Shown here piece by piece: positions 50,698 to 59,084 of a stretch of DNA of 64,000 nucleotides. Below the pieces are notes generated by a model. That model saw only the letters and a program-made list of their open reading frames with translations, had not been told where the DNA came from and made no database searches. The translations under genes were made by a program, and so were the position numbers. Source of the DNA: Bradyrhizobium sp. CCBAU 53421 (lineage in GTDB: Bacteria > Pseudomonadota > Alphaproteobacteria > Rhizobiales > Xanthobacteraceae); NCBI RefSeq assembly GCF_015291625.1, contig NZ_CP030047.1, forward strand, positions 3,100,001 through 3,164,000, read 5' to 3'. Position 1 is the first letter of the stretch, and each line of letters opens with the position of its first letter.

Positions 50698-51627
50698 TCA
50701 GTGCCGCACCAACCATGCGGCGATGGGGACCGTTACCACGCTCACGACGGTTGAGAGCACGATCGCTGCCGAGACTTGGTCGTCGTCGGCCGCGTAGCGC
50801 TGGGCCAGGACGTAGTTGCTGCCAGCGGAGGGCATTGAGGCGAGGAGGACGGCAACCTGCACCCAGATGGATTCGAGCCGCAGCAGCTGCGCGAACAGAT
50901 ACCATACGAGTAGCGGATAGGCGATCAGCTTTCCTGCGGTGAGCCCGGCTGCGACAGTGGCCGTCGTTCGGTCAATTCGTTGCATGGCGAGTGCGCCGCC
51001 GACCGCGAACAGAGCCGTCGGGCCTGCGGAGCCGCCGAGAAACACAAGAAAGCGATCGATAGGCGAAGGGGTCGCAATGCCTGTGGCCGCGAATGCCGCG
51101 CCGAGCACGATCGCTGCGACAACTGGATTGAGAGCGGTGCCGCGTATCACGTGAGAGGTGATGCCCGCTCCGGAGCCGCGGGATGCCCCCATGATGGCGC
51201 CGCCCAGCGACAGGAGGACCATGACCTCGGCGAGAATTGCCATCGCGAGTGGGCCTGCGCTGCGCTCTCCAAAGAACGCCGTTGCGAGAGGAGGCCCGAG
51301 GAAGCCGAGGTTGCTGACCGTTGTCGTTGTGGCATGCGCGCCTGCCGCGGCGGTGCTTTGCCGGCCAAGAAGATGCGACAGGCCGAATACCAGCGCGAAG
51401 ATCAGACATCCGCTTCCGAGATAGCCGCCATAGAAGAGCACGTTGAATGAGCGGTCGAGCGGCTGGCCAGAAATCATGCGAAACACAAGGGCCGGGAGCT
51501 CGAAGCGGAACGAAAACGCCCCGAGCGCGTCACAGACCCCAGGCGTTGCGAGACGCGCACGCGCCGCTACCCAGCCGAGCCCGACGACGCCGAAGATCGG
51601 CAGGCAGAGGAGGGCAAAGTCGATCAT
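50698..51627 (-). CDS. AEC family transporter (auxin efflux carrier type)
   Basis: A 309-residue membrane protein with about ten hydrophobic segments; typical positions are FALLCLPIFGVVGLGWVAAR, TTTVSNLGFLGPPLATAFFG and VQVAVLLASMPSAGSNYVLA. Bacterial members export organic anions such as malonate. Its start overlaps the stop of the dehydrogenase gene (51624-51627), so the two are coupled. Confidence 0.87.
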   Translation of the reverse strand: MIDFALLCLPIFGVVGLGWVAARARLATPGVCDALGAFSFRFELPALVFRMISGQPLDRSFNVLFYGGYLGSGCLIFALVFGLSHLLGRQSTAAAGAHATTTTVSNLGFLGPPLATAFFGERSAGPLAMAILAEVMVLLSLGGAIMGASRGSGAGITSHVIRGTALNPVVAAIVLGAAFAATGIATPSPIDRFLVFLGGSAGPTALFAVGGALAMQRIDRTTATVAAGLTAGKLIAYPLLVWYLFAQLLRLESIWVQVAVLLASMPSAGSNYVLAQRYAADDDQVSAAIVLSTVVSVVTVPIAAWLVRH

Positions 51628-52517
51628 GCGTGGGCCGTTGTACGCCGCTCGATGGCGCGGATCACCGCGATCATGTCCTCGTTGCCGAGGCCCAGCGCTT
51701 CGGTCTCGCCGTAGAGCGCAAAGCAGACGTCGATGAGCGGCGATGCGATGCCGGCATCGCGAGCTGCTTCGACCACGAGGCGGTTGTTCTCCAGAACGTT
51801 GGAGATCGCAGCTTGGTGGGCGAAATCCCGTTTCAACAGTTTCGTCGCCTTGCCCCGCGAGACATCGCTCGCCATCGGCCCGGCGTCCAGCACGCCGACG
51901 AACTGCGTCAGGTCCAGCCCGTGACGTTCGGCAAAATGCATCGCTTCGGCCAGTCCCGTCACCACCGTGATCAGGAACACGTTTACGGCCAGTTTCATCC
52001 GGAGTGCGCTAGGCACGGTGCCACAGTCAAAGCTCTCTCGGCACATCGGCGCAAGCAGGGTGCGGATCGATGCGACGTCCTCGGCCTGCCCCGCCAGCAT
52101 CGTCACCAGTTGTCCGGCCTCCGCCGGCTTGCGGGATCCGGAAACCGGCGCTTCGACGTACCGGCCGCCGGCGGCGCGTACATCCGATTCCAATGCCTTC
52201 GAATAGCTGGGCGGGACCGTCGCCATGTTGATCAGGATGTGCCCCTTGGCCCGTTCGTCGAAAGCCGGGGTCCCGCGCGCAAGCACGCCGTCCATGGCGG
52301 CGCCATCGGCCAGCATCAGGATGACCACACGACAGCGGGAGAAGACCTCGACGACATCGGGTGCGATCGTCGCGCCCGCGCTCGCCAGCGCTTCGCATTT
52401 CGCGGGCGAGCGATTCCAGACGACGATTGGCCTCCCAGCTTTCACCAAATTCAGTGCCATAGGCTCGCCCATGGTCCCAAGGCCGATGAAGCCCACGGTC
52501 GCCGTCGGAGCAATCAT
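51624..52517 (-). CDS. NAD(P)-dependent 3-hydroxyisobutyrate dehydrogenase-like oxidoreductase
   Basis: A 297-residue beta-hydroxyacid dehydrogenase. The cofactor motif is TVGFIGLGTMGEPMALNLVK; VEAPVSGSRKPAEAGQLVTM binds the substrate; the catalytic Lys is in LRMKLAVNVFLI. It may oxidise a beta-hydroxy acid or reduce a semialdehyde. The ATG at 52517 begins the recognised domain. It opens the minus-strand operon and is divergent from a LysR gene. Confidence 0.88.
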   Translation of the reverse strand: MIAPTATVGFIGLGTMGEPMALNLVKAGRPIVVWNRSPAKCEALASAGATIAPDVVEVFSRCRVVILMLADGAAMDGVLARGTPAFDERAKGHILINMATVPPSYSKALESDVRAAGGRYVEAPVSGSRKPAEAGQLVTMLAGQAEDVASIRTLLAPMCRESFDCGTVPSALRMKLAVNVFLITVVTGLAEAMHFAERHGLDLTQFVGVLDAGPMASDVSRGKATKLLKRDFAHQAAISNVLENNRLVVEAARDAGIASPLIDVCFALYGETEALGLGNEDMIAVIRAIERRTTAHA

Positions 52518-52676
52518 GAGACGAGATCCTTCGATAGCGAGTTTGGCGTCGCATCCGTCACGCTTCTGCTGCGTGCGCGTAGATGCCAGTTTCGACCGCG
52601 CGGGCCCCACTGTAGCCAGGGACTACACTTTCGTATATCAGATAGTTTTGAACTCGTGCTTCACGAGAATCGATAG

Positions 52677-53552
52677 ATGAAACCGACGTTCGACATCGAC
52701 GCGCTGCGTACGATCGTGGCGGGCACAGAATTCGGAAGTTTTGCACGGGCAGCCGTGCAGCTCGGCCGCTCGCAGTCGGCCGTCAGCATGCAGCTGAAGC
52801 GTCTCGAGGAGCAGGCCGGTCGCCCGCTATTTCAGCGTAGCGGCCGTGGCCTTGTCCCGACTGAGGCCGGTGACGCATTGCTCGTCTATGCGCGCCGGAT
52901 CATCGAATTGCATGACGAGGCTGCCGCCGCGCTGGGCGCAACGGTCGCGGCGGCCTCGGTGCGATTGGGGCTTCCTCAGGACTTCTTCGAAGACGTCATG
53001 CCCGATGCGATCACGCGCTTCTCGCGGCAATGGCCGGGCGTGCATGTCGAGGTGAGAGCCGGCCGTAATTATGCACTTGAGGATGAGGTGAATGCCGGCC
53101 ATCTCGACATGGCGCTTGCCTTTTTTCGACCTGGTCGCAGCAGGGCGGGAACGCTGCTTAGATCCCTACCGCTGTTCTGGTTCGCCGGAAGGAAACTTGC
53201 AAAATCCGACCCCCCAGCCGGAGTCCCGCTGGTCCTCTTTGATCACCCCTGTCTATTTCGGCAGGCCGCGCTCCACGCGCTGGATAGCAAAGGCTTGCCA
53301 TGGCGATTGTCTCTCACGACGCCAAGTCTACCTGGGGTTTGGGGGGCTCTCCGATTTGGGCACGGCGTCACGGTTCGGACCTCGCACAGGGTACCGACGG
53401 GGATACGCAATGTGGGCGCCGAGTTCCGCCTTCCCCGGTTGCCGGCTATCGAACTGCGCATGATCGCGCGAAGCGATCTTTCGCCTGCAGCATCAGGACT
53501 CCGAGCCATTTTGGCGTCCGTCGTCCATGAGAGAGTGACAAGCATTAAATAG
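52677..53552 (+). CDS. LysR family transcriptional regulator
   Basis: A 291-residue regulator. The N-terminal HTH reads LRTIVAGTEFGSFARAAVQL, GRSQSAVSMQLKRLEEQAGR and PLFQRSGRGLVPTEAGDALL. The effector domain follows (VRLGLPQDFFEDVMPDAITR). It is divergent from the dehydrogenase gene 159 bases away, the usual position of a LysR activator of that operon. No operator is clear to me in the gap. Confidence 0.87.
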   Translation: MKPTFDIDALRTIVAGTEFGSFARAAVQLGRSQSAVSMQLKRLEEQAGRPLFQRSGRGLVPTEAGDALLVYARRIIELHDEAAAALGATVAAASVRLGLPQDFFEDVMPDAITRFSRQWPGVHVEVRAGRNYALEDEVNAGHLDMALAFFRPGRSRAGTLLRSLPLFWFAGRKLAKSDPPAGVPLVLFDHPCLFRQAALHALDSKGLPWRLSLTTPSLPGVWGALRFGHGVTVRTSHRVPTGIRNVGAEFRLPRLPAIELRMIARSDLSPAASGLRAILASVVHERVTSIK

Positions 53553-53599
53553 GAGCCGCTGGCAGCCTAACGTGACGAGTATTGTGCTTGTCATAATGG

Positions 53600-53857
53600 C
53601 AGGTGTCACAGCGGTGGCGATGCGGCGTGAAATTCGCCGCCCGAATTGTTCATCCATTTCGCCGCCAAAGGAATGAAAGCAGAAACGTGCAAACGTCTCG
53701 ACCTTGATCCCTTTGGGCAACCATGGCTTGCCGTCGAAAGGAAGTCGCTGCCCGCGAGGGTGACATTATGGCTGGTGAAAGCGGTGAGCGGCGCAAACAG
53801 GACGAATGCGAGGGACAACAGCGCGAGTGTCTCCGACGTGTTTATGCATCTGCTCAC
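53600..53857 (-). pseudogene. N-terminal relic of a second GH5-like hydrolase
   Basis: From the ATG at 53857 the product has a signal-peptide-like start (LALLSLAFVLFAPLTAF) and then VTLAGSDF, matching ITIKGKDF of the gene at 54074-55114. After a frame change it continues as PKGIKVETFARFC, matching PKGVDVNAFVKPP. The match ends near 53640. Only the first fifth of the hydrolase remains, broken by at least one frameshift. The orientation is the same as the intact gene, so a tandem duplication followed by decay is likely. Confidence 0.65.
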
Positions 53858-54073
53858 GGCACATCCTCAGAGACCGAGCGCGGCGTGATAGTCGAGACGG
53901 AGTTGGGCTGCTCCGGGGGTACCGCCGCACTCTACTCTGACCCTTTGTCGAGCTCCCCGACGATCCAGCCTATATGCCCTGCCACCGCGGCGTTTCGCAC
54001 CGAGGCAAGCCAGTCGGCCGATGTCGGCCGCAGCCGGCCAGCTTTGCCAGGGTCTGCCATTGGGCGGGGCCTC

Positions 54074-55114
54074 TCAATCATGCGGGTACTTCGCCAGCAA
54101 CTCGCCGCCGCCCGTATCCGATCCGTCGTTGCAGTCCTTGAACCCTGCATAGTTCGTCGGTGTGAAATCGTCGTGGTTGGTGACGATTTTGCCGCGCGTG
54201 GATTCGATGCCCCATTCGATCAGGCCAAGATGCAGCGACTCCAGATAGCGCATCAGAGCCAGTGCCACGAGCGGCGTGTTCTTCCCTGTACAGCCGTTGG
54301 TTGGCGTCGCATTCCATTCCGTGACCAACGCGGGGAACGTTCTCGCGCTCGCACCGAACGTTGCTTCCCATTGCTGCTGACGGTCGAACGCCCCGCCAAC
54401 GAGGTAGGGATGAATCGCGAATGCCATTCGGTCAGGCATGGGATCGTGGACCAGCGGAAATAATCCGTTGGTGATCCGCGCCCAGTCGAGCCCATCAAGT
54501 AACAGGATGTTGCGTACCCCACGCCCGCGCACCGCGTCGATCAGTTCCTGCATGGCCTTCGCCCATTCGGCGCGAGCGGTGGCATCACCCCTCTTACAGG
54601 GTTCGTTGAACAGTTCGAGCATGATCGCCTGATCGTTGGGCAGGGCTGATGAGAGCGAATGCCAGGCACGTGCCGTGTTGGCTGAGGGCATGCACTTTAC
54701 TTCCGGTGTCCCATCCTGCTGTGCGTCTATGACCAGCACGACTGCGAAACCGTGACTGCGAGCAAGCTGCACGGCTTCGACGATCTGATGAGCGTAGCCA
54801 ACGTCGTAGATGGCAGCCTGAGGGTCGAGGCCACCCTGGCTGACGTGGAAGCGCAACGTGTCCGCGCCGAGTCGTGCGTGCACCTGCTTCAATTCCACCT
54901 CGCCCCAATAGCTGCGCTGCAGTTGGGCGGACTTGTCGATGGCAAAGAACTTCGGCGGCTTGACGAAGGCGTTGACGTCGACCCCTTTGGGCTGCCACGG
55001 TCTGCCGTCTCTATAAAAGTCCTTTCCCTTGATCGTGATGCCCTCAGCGGTTGCCGGTGCGATAGAGAGGAGGCCCGTCAGCGCGGTCAGCAGCAAGACT
55101 GTTTTCTTGAACAT
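54074..55114 (-). CDS. Exported glycoside hydrolase family 5-like protein
   Basis: A 346-residue secreted enzyme. A signal peptide (KKTVLLLTALTGLLSIAPAT) ends near residue 23. The TIM-barrel landmarks are LGADTLRFHVSQGGLDPQAA, IMLELFNEPCKRG with the acid/base Glu after Asn, MAFAIHPYLVGG and ALVTEWNAT with the nucleophile Glu. The N-E-P and T-E-W pattern is that of clan GH-A cellulases. The substrate is probably a beta-glucan or related polymer, which is inference. A broken paralogue lies downstream. Confidence 0.85.
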   Translation of the reverse strand: MFKKTVLLLTALTGLLSIAPATAEGITIKGKDFYRDGRPWQPKGVDVNAFVKPPKFFAIDKSAQLQRSYWGEVELKQVHARLGADTLRFHVSQGGLDPQAAIYDVGYAHQIVEAVQLARSHGFAVVLVIDAQQDGTPEVKCMPSANTARAWHSLSSALPNDQAIMLELFNEPCKRGDATARAEWAKAMQELIDAVRGRGVRNILLLDGLDWARITNGLFPLVHDPMPDRMAFAIHPYLVGGAFDRQQQWEATFGASARTFPALVTEWNATPTNGCTGKNTPLVALALMRYLESLHLGLIEWGIESTRGKIVTNHDDFTPTNYAGFKDCNDGSDTGGGELLAKYPHD

Positions 55115-55331
55115 TGATCGGAATCTCGCACGGTGGACACGGCAGCGTTGCGCCCCGTCACAATACCAAGCTCCGTTGTACGGGAGATGAATGTGGGGGC
55201 GGGGGGACGCCCGGAGCCGGAGCGTGCATCCAGATGGGTATCGATGCCCGTCTGGACATGGGTTAGGCCTCGCCTAACGACCTGGGACGACGCGCTCTGT
55301 TCAGCCCATTTTTGCGGTAGACGTTGAGCCG
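55115..55331. other. Intergenic stretch, no gene recognised
   Basis: A plus-strand frame at 55133-55327 has no recognisable content. I see no hairpin or repeat here. Confidence 0.4.
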
Positions 55332-55505
55332 CTAGGTCTCGCGAGCGTTCTCCGTGGCCCGCTTTCGGATGATAGTCAGCCCGGCGCTGACAGCCGCCTC
55401 AGTACGACGGAGCTTCTGGGCGATCTCGCGCTGTGTCAGCCCGGTCTCCCGGATCAATTGCAACAGCTTTTGCTCTTCCTCAGCGGACCACGATCCTGCT
55501 GGCAT
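55332..55505 (-). CDS. Small SANT/Myb-like or HTH protein
   Basis: A 57-residue frame from ATG 55505 to TAG 55332. It reads GSWSAEEEQKLLQLIRETGL then TQREIAQKLRRTEAAVSAGL and TIIRKRA: a Trp-Ser-x-Glu-Glu start followed by an HTH, like a single SANT or homeodomain-type DNA-binding unit. A protein of similar plan is at 59085-59366 (WTDKEVRRLRAL). TTTGGAGAG stands six bases before the ATG. Probably a DNA-binding orphan. Confidence 0.6.
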   Translation of the reverse strand: MPAGSWSAEEEQKLLQLIRETGLTQREIAQKLRRTEAAVSAGLTIIRKRATENARET

Positions 55506-55649
55506 GGGAACTCTCCAAATTGTTCCGTGATGAAATGCCAGTAGTAATTGCAGATTCCTGGAGCCGCGTCTGCCCGGTGCGTAGGCCGATCGGGAACCGG
55601 CACGGCATCTGCATGTAGTCAGAGACCAAAGCCGCGAAAGGATTGTTAT

Positions 55650-56219
55650 ATGCAGCTCGCAACGCTACCGGCCACTGCCTTCAAGTCGCCGGCCATTAGC
55701 CTCTCTGGCATTGTCGACTATAACATGTACACCGCCTTTCGAACGCAGTTCGACAACGCTGCCGATAAAGTCCTTGTCGTGATCGAACTGTCGACCTTGG
55801 GTGGGGACCCCGAGGTCGCCCGAATGATGGGGGAGGACGTGCGGTTCGCGAGTGAGACAGAGCCGCAACGTCGCTTCGTATTTCTCGGTAAGGCTGTGAT
55901 TTATTCGGCGGGCGTTACGTTCATGAGCTTCTTTGCGCGGCCGAACAGATACCTCGCACGCGGCACACGACTAATGATCCATGAACGCAAGCTTTCGAAG
56001 AGCCTGGTGATCGATGGCCCTTTGACGACATGCATTGCGGTTGTGAGGGCGACGCTCAACGAAATCGAATGCTCGATCGCCATACAGAACGAGGGCTTTC
56101 AAAATCTAATTCTGGGCTCGAACGTGACGATCGAAGAGGTCATGCAGAAGGCGCCGTCGAACTGGTATTTGGAGGCGCAGGACGCGAAGACGTTGGGTCT
56201 CATCGAGACGGTTCTGTAA
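55650..56219 (+). CDS. ClpP/crotonase-fold protein (S14 peptidase-like)
   Basis: A 189-residue protein of the ClpP fold. The N-terminus SLSGIVDYNMYTAFRTQF resembles ClpP's strand-helix start, VVIELSTLGGDPEVARMMGE carries the glycine-rich oxyanion loop, KAVIYSAGVTFMSFFA the nucleophile Ser, and TRLMIHERKLSKSLV the His. The C-terminal NWYLEAQDAKTLGLIETVL is also typical. AAAGGA precedes the ATG at 55650. It is shorter than true ClpP and stands alone without a Clp ATPase; the protease role is therefore open. Confidence 0.75.
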   Translation: MQLATLPATAFKSPAISLSGIVDYNMYTAFRTQFDNAADKVLVVIELSTLGGDPEVARMMGEDVRFASETEPQRRFVFLGKAVIYSAGVTFMSFFARPNRYLARGTRLMIHERKLSKSLVIDGPLTTCIAVVRATLNEIECSIAIQNEGFQNLILGSNVTIEEVMQKAPSNWYLEAQDAKTLGLIETVL

Positions 56220-56312
56220 CGCCCCGAAATGATGTGACAACGCGGCACCAGCGAAGTGTAGGGGATTCGCCCGTCCTTGCTCGGCGGAAGACGCTGCAAT
56301 GAATTGTGTCGC

Positions 56313-56543
56313 TCACCAATCGAAGCGGACCGAGTACCGCTGCTTCAGCCTCAGTTCGGTGGTCTTTGCCGATATAAGGACCTGCGCTTCATCAGCGCCA
56401 TCACGCATGACGGGCACCAAAGTCCAATCAGTACCGGAGGGGATGATTTCGACGTGGCAGACATGCTCTCCGCCCGGGAGACTGCGGAGCTCACGCAGAG
56501 CGATGAGTTCAAGATCTTTGGCGCACGCCATTGTGACTGGCAC
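56313..56543 (-). CDS. Small conserved-type hypothetical protein
   Basis: A 76-residue protein: MACAKDLELIALRELRSLPG, then HVCHVEIIPSGTDWTLVPVM and TTELRLKQRYSVRFDW. The plan, an N-terminal helix followed by beta strands and a final LKQRY, resembles a short orphan family I associate with Bradyrhizobium. Start could also be at MACAKD. Function unknown. Confidence 0.55.
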   Translation of the reverse strand: MPVTMACAKDLELIALRELRSLPGGEHVCHVEIIPSGTDWTLVPVMRDGADEAQVLISAKTTELRLKQRYSVRFDW

Positions 56544-56723
56544 GGGAGTGCTCCTGGCCTCTCATCCCGGGATCAACTCCGGCTGCCCCGTGCTGTTCCT
56601 GAGGCATTAGGCCAGCGAAGGGGAACTGCCCTATGCCGCACCGATGAGAGAGCCGGAAAGCAGCCAGACACTCCGATCGGGATGCCCACAGGAAATGACG
56701 CTTGATGCATGGATCAACGATCA

Positions 56724-56925
56724 ACCGAGCGACAGCATCTCTAGGGAAACACTTCGAGTGAACAGCTTGGCTGTCCTGCCTTCCGGCCGGCGCGCGAGGA
56801 GGCGCTGAAGACTGGCCTTGCGCATTGACAATGGCAGTCCCCGCAGGTCGTTCCCATCCATCGCCAGGATATTGAACGCCAGCATTTCGACCTCGGCATT
56901 GTGCTTGCCTGCGCTCGGCCTGCAA
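56724..56925 (-). pseudogene. Fragment of an ATP-dependent DNA ligase
   Basis: The frame reads KHNAEVEMLAFNILAMDGND then LRGLPLSMRKASLQRLLARR and PEG. This is the part of the adenylation domain around 'FDLLxLDGxDLRxLPLxxRK' of LigD-type ligases. No other part of a ligase is present and the sequence is fused directly behind the recombinase relic, so it is a transported or residual fragment. Confidence 0.65.
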
Positions 56926-57479
56926 GGCCTTGCCACGGGCCAGCGCGGCCTGCTCATGAGCGTTCGGCACGAGGCGGCGATCTTTGCCTACGCCCTCGAT
57001 GTCGTAACCGTAGGCCGCTTTCCGCCGTTGTAGATGCGCAGCGCGGTGCGGTGCCGCTTGGCGTCGCGGATGCGCTCACGAATGCGGTCGCGCTCATTCT
57101 CGGCGACTGCTGACAGGATGGTGAACACCAGCTTGGAGATGCCGTTGCCGGTGACATCGCCGCCGAGGTCGATCATACGCAACGCGACTCGATCTTCCTT
57201 CAGTTGCTCCAGTGTGCCGAGCGCATCAGCGGCCGAGCGGAAGGCGCGATCTAACTTGGCCGTGATGATGACATCACCGGGCTGCAGCGCCGCCAGCATG
57301 CGCCGGCCCTCATCGCGCTCGGCGAGCGGCACCGAACCGGATACGCCGGCCTCGACGAAGGTGCGGGCAACGCTCCAGCCCTTCATCATGGCGTACCCTT
57401 CGATCTGGCGCCGTTGCTGCTCCAGGCTCTTGCCGTCGCTGACCTGTTCTGACGTGCTGACCCGGCAGTATCCGCACAC
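56926..57479 (-). pseudogene. Serine recombinase (resolvase family) N-terminal relic
   Basis: The catalytic domain is complete: MCGYCRVSTSEQVSDGKSLE (the Ser nucleophile of YxRVSTxEQ), IEGYAMMKGWSVARTFVEAG, GDVIITAKLDRAFRSAADAL with the active-site Arg, and VFTILSAVAENERDRIRERI. After GGKRP the frame is lost; a neighbouring frame continues GVGKDRRLVPNAHEQAALAR before the ligase fragment begins. The large DNA-binding C-terminus is missing. It could be the remains of the enzyme that mobilised this region. Confidence 0.75.
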
Positions 57480-57608
57480 GGCCGTGGCAACCTATGCCAC
57501 ATGAAATGCAAGGGAAATTTGATCTCATCGGCGACTGTGCTAAGGCGGACTCGGCGTGGTAACGGAACCCATTATCCTGGACCGGATGGGATTTTCAGGC
57601 AATTACCC

Positions 57609-57640
57609 CCAGCCCTCTCCCGCTTGCGGGGGAGGGCTGG
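57609..57640. repeat. REP-like palindrome
   Basis: A 15-bp stem with one T-G pair: CCAGCCCTCTCCCGC (57609-57623) against GCGGGGGAGGGCTGG (57626-57640), loop of two bases. Palindromes of the CCCTCTCCCGC type are scattered in many alphaproteobacterial genomes. Confidence 0.65.
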
Positions 57641-57709
57641 ATCTTCGATGACTATCGAAAAATAATTGCGGGCCGGTGGATGCGGAATGCTGAGGTCGCG
57701 GAGGTTCGA

Positions 57710-57970
57710 ATGAAGACGGCCTGGATTTACGTCGACACAAACAAGATGGTCGGAGACAAAGACCATCTCAAGGTGTTCGAAACGATCGAAGCCGCCCAAG
57801 CTTGGCTCAAGGTGAACGATACCGAGGGAGCGGCATTCGAGTACCCGGTTTTGGGACATGTCCGATCAGCCTCAAGGACCAAATCCAGCCTCGGGCGTCG
57901 CGAGACGGTGATCGCGCTTGCGATGGCGGCGATCGTCATCTTGGCGGCCATATTGCTCATTGCCGCATGA
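57710..57970 (+). CDS. Small C-tail-anchored hypothetical protein
   Basis: An 86-residue protein. Residues 1-50 (KTAWIYVDTNKMVGDKDHLK, VFETIEAAQAWLKVND) look like a small globular domain; residues about 65-85 form a transmembrane segment (VIALAMAAIVILAAILLIAA). GGAGG precedes the ATG at 57710. An upstream in-frame ATG at 57680 is less likely. Function unknown. Confidence 0.6.
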   Translation: MKTAWIYVDTNKMVGDKDHLKVFETIEAAQAWLKVNDTEGAAFEYPVLGHVRSASRTKSSLGRRETVIALAMAAIVILAAILLIAA

Positions 57971-58631
57971 GGCTATCCTGTCCTGCACCGAAGCACAGCT
58001 TGCCGAGCTTGTGGCTGAAGGCGATCATTGGGGACGCAGACCCGGTACTTTGTTTGGCCGTGGACGTGTTCGGCGGAATTGCACACAAGCCGCCGGGCAG
58101 CTTCGTGAAGAAGCCTCGGAACGTTGCCGACGCCTGCGACGAGATCGCGGCGCGATGGCGAACCGTTCGGCCTCCATCTGGCTATGACGGCCCGGAACCA
58201 GACTGATGTGAGTGGCCTATTTCGCATCTGCGAATGGCCTAAACGAATAAGCCCCAGCGCCCCGGGGAAGGCAGCGCTGGGGACTAATGGCGACGGCGTA
58301 CCGTGGGGCAGGATTTTGCCGCCGCCGATTGCCTAATTATCCCGACACTAAATCGTTCCTAATCGAGCGGCCTGTTTCGATTTGGCGAGTGCCTATTTCG
58401 GCCAGTACCCATGATCTAGATCAAGGGATTTAGTCTCCGGGGGTCAGACGACGGGGTCCAGCACCGGAATGAAATCGGGCGGCTCGACCAGATCCAAGTA
58501 GCCGGCGTGCGGGTCGTTCCAGCGCTCGGCCGGGGCGACCCCGCGTTATCTGGCCTCGGGCCCCGCTGCGCGGTGGCAAACGTTAGACCAAGAACCTTGG
58601 GCTCTGAGCCGCACCGCGGCTTCGCTGCGGT
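57971..58631. other. Gene-poor stretch with a C-terminal relic
   Basis: No intact gene is convincing. On the minus strand at about 58446-58535 a frame reads PAERWNDPHAGYLDLVEPPD and ends IPVLDPVV before a TGA, which looks like the tail of a lost protein; a TAA interrupts it upstream. At 58411-58424 lies an FNR/FixK-type dyad. Confidence 0.35.
58411..58424. promoter_or_regulatory. FNR/FixK-type box
   Basis: ATGATCTAGATCAA differs at one base from the consensus TTGAT-N4-ATCAA used by FNR- and FixK-type regulators. No intact gene starts nearby on either strand, so it may be an orphan or belong to a decayed gene. Confidence 0.35.
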
Positions 58632-58820
58632 TCATCTCAACCGCAATGCGTATCCCAGGGGCGGTTCTTTGGCATTGTGATGCAAATCAGTCTTTGAGGC
58701 CAATTCGTACTGGCGAGCCTTCTCCAGTAGCGCGTCTCTTACTGGACCGGGCGGAAGAAGAGCGGCCTGTCTTCGCGCTTCCTGTGCACACTCAGCGTTG
58801 AGTTCCTGTTCTTTCGTCAC
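58632..58820 (-). CDS. Small hypothetical protein
   Basis: Sixty-two residues from a GTG at 58820: TKEQELNAECAQEARRQAAL then PPGPVRDALLEKARQYELAS. It is mostly helical and charged, of the kind often found beside DUF3606 genes in Bradyrhizobium. Its 5' end overlaps the DUF3606 gene by 29 bases, suggesting coupling. Function unknown. Confidence 0.5.
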   Translation of the reverse strand: MTKEQELNAECAQEARRQAALLPPGPVRDALLEKARQYELASKTDLHHNAKEPPLGYALRLR

Positions 58821-58995
58821 GGTTCGCCTCCCGCTCCTTGCGTACGGCCGCGGCAGAATTCCCGACTTTATCGACGACCTTGCGAAGCTCTTCCTTCGAG
58901 ATACCGAGCTCAAGAGCCCAGCATTTTATTTGATCAGGCGCATGCAGATTGATCTTTGAGCGCTCGAACTGATCTTTTTTTGTAAGGCTGTCCAT
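58792..58995 (-). CDS. DUF3606 domain-containing protein
   Basis: A 67-residue protein: DRSKINLHAPDQIKCWALEL-like sequence (here FERSKINLHAPDQIKCWALE), then GISKEELRKVVDKVGNSAAA and VRKE, the whole of DUF3606. It probably binds nothing enzymatic; role unknown, members are often stress-induced. A GGAAC-N17-AGTT motif lies just upstream on the minus strand, facing the promoter of the gene at 59085. Confidence 0.75.
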   Translation of the reverse strand: MDSLTKKDQFERSKINLHAPDQIKCWALELGISKEELRKVVDKVGNSAAAVRKEREANRDERTGTQR

Positions 58996-59003
58996 TCTCA
59001 AAT

Positions 59004-59061
59004 AACTCTTGGCTCGGACGCTCCGTTCCTAAGTAGGAACTGTCTGCCTGATTGATGTGTT
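59004..59061. promoter_or_regulatory. Divergent EcfG-type promoters
   Basis: Minus strand: GGAAC at 59025-59029, 17 bases, AGTT at 59004-59007, leading to 58995. Plus strand: GGAAC at 59036-59040, 17 bases, TGTT at 59058-59061, leading to 59085. The two -35 elements face each other as GTTCCTAAGTAGGAAC. The alphaproteobacterial EcfG consensus is GGAAC-N16/17-CGTT. Confidence 0.55.
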
Positions 59062-59084
59062 CAACGGATCAGGAGGTGCCGGAC

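Noticed and set aside
51447..52676. A 409-residue plus-strand frame
   Set aside because: It lies antisense to the AEC transporter and dehydrogenase genes, which have clear motifs; composition is that of a GC-rich shadow.
53723..54463. A 246-residue plus-strand frame
   Set aside because: Antisense to the GH5-like gene and its relic; no domain.
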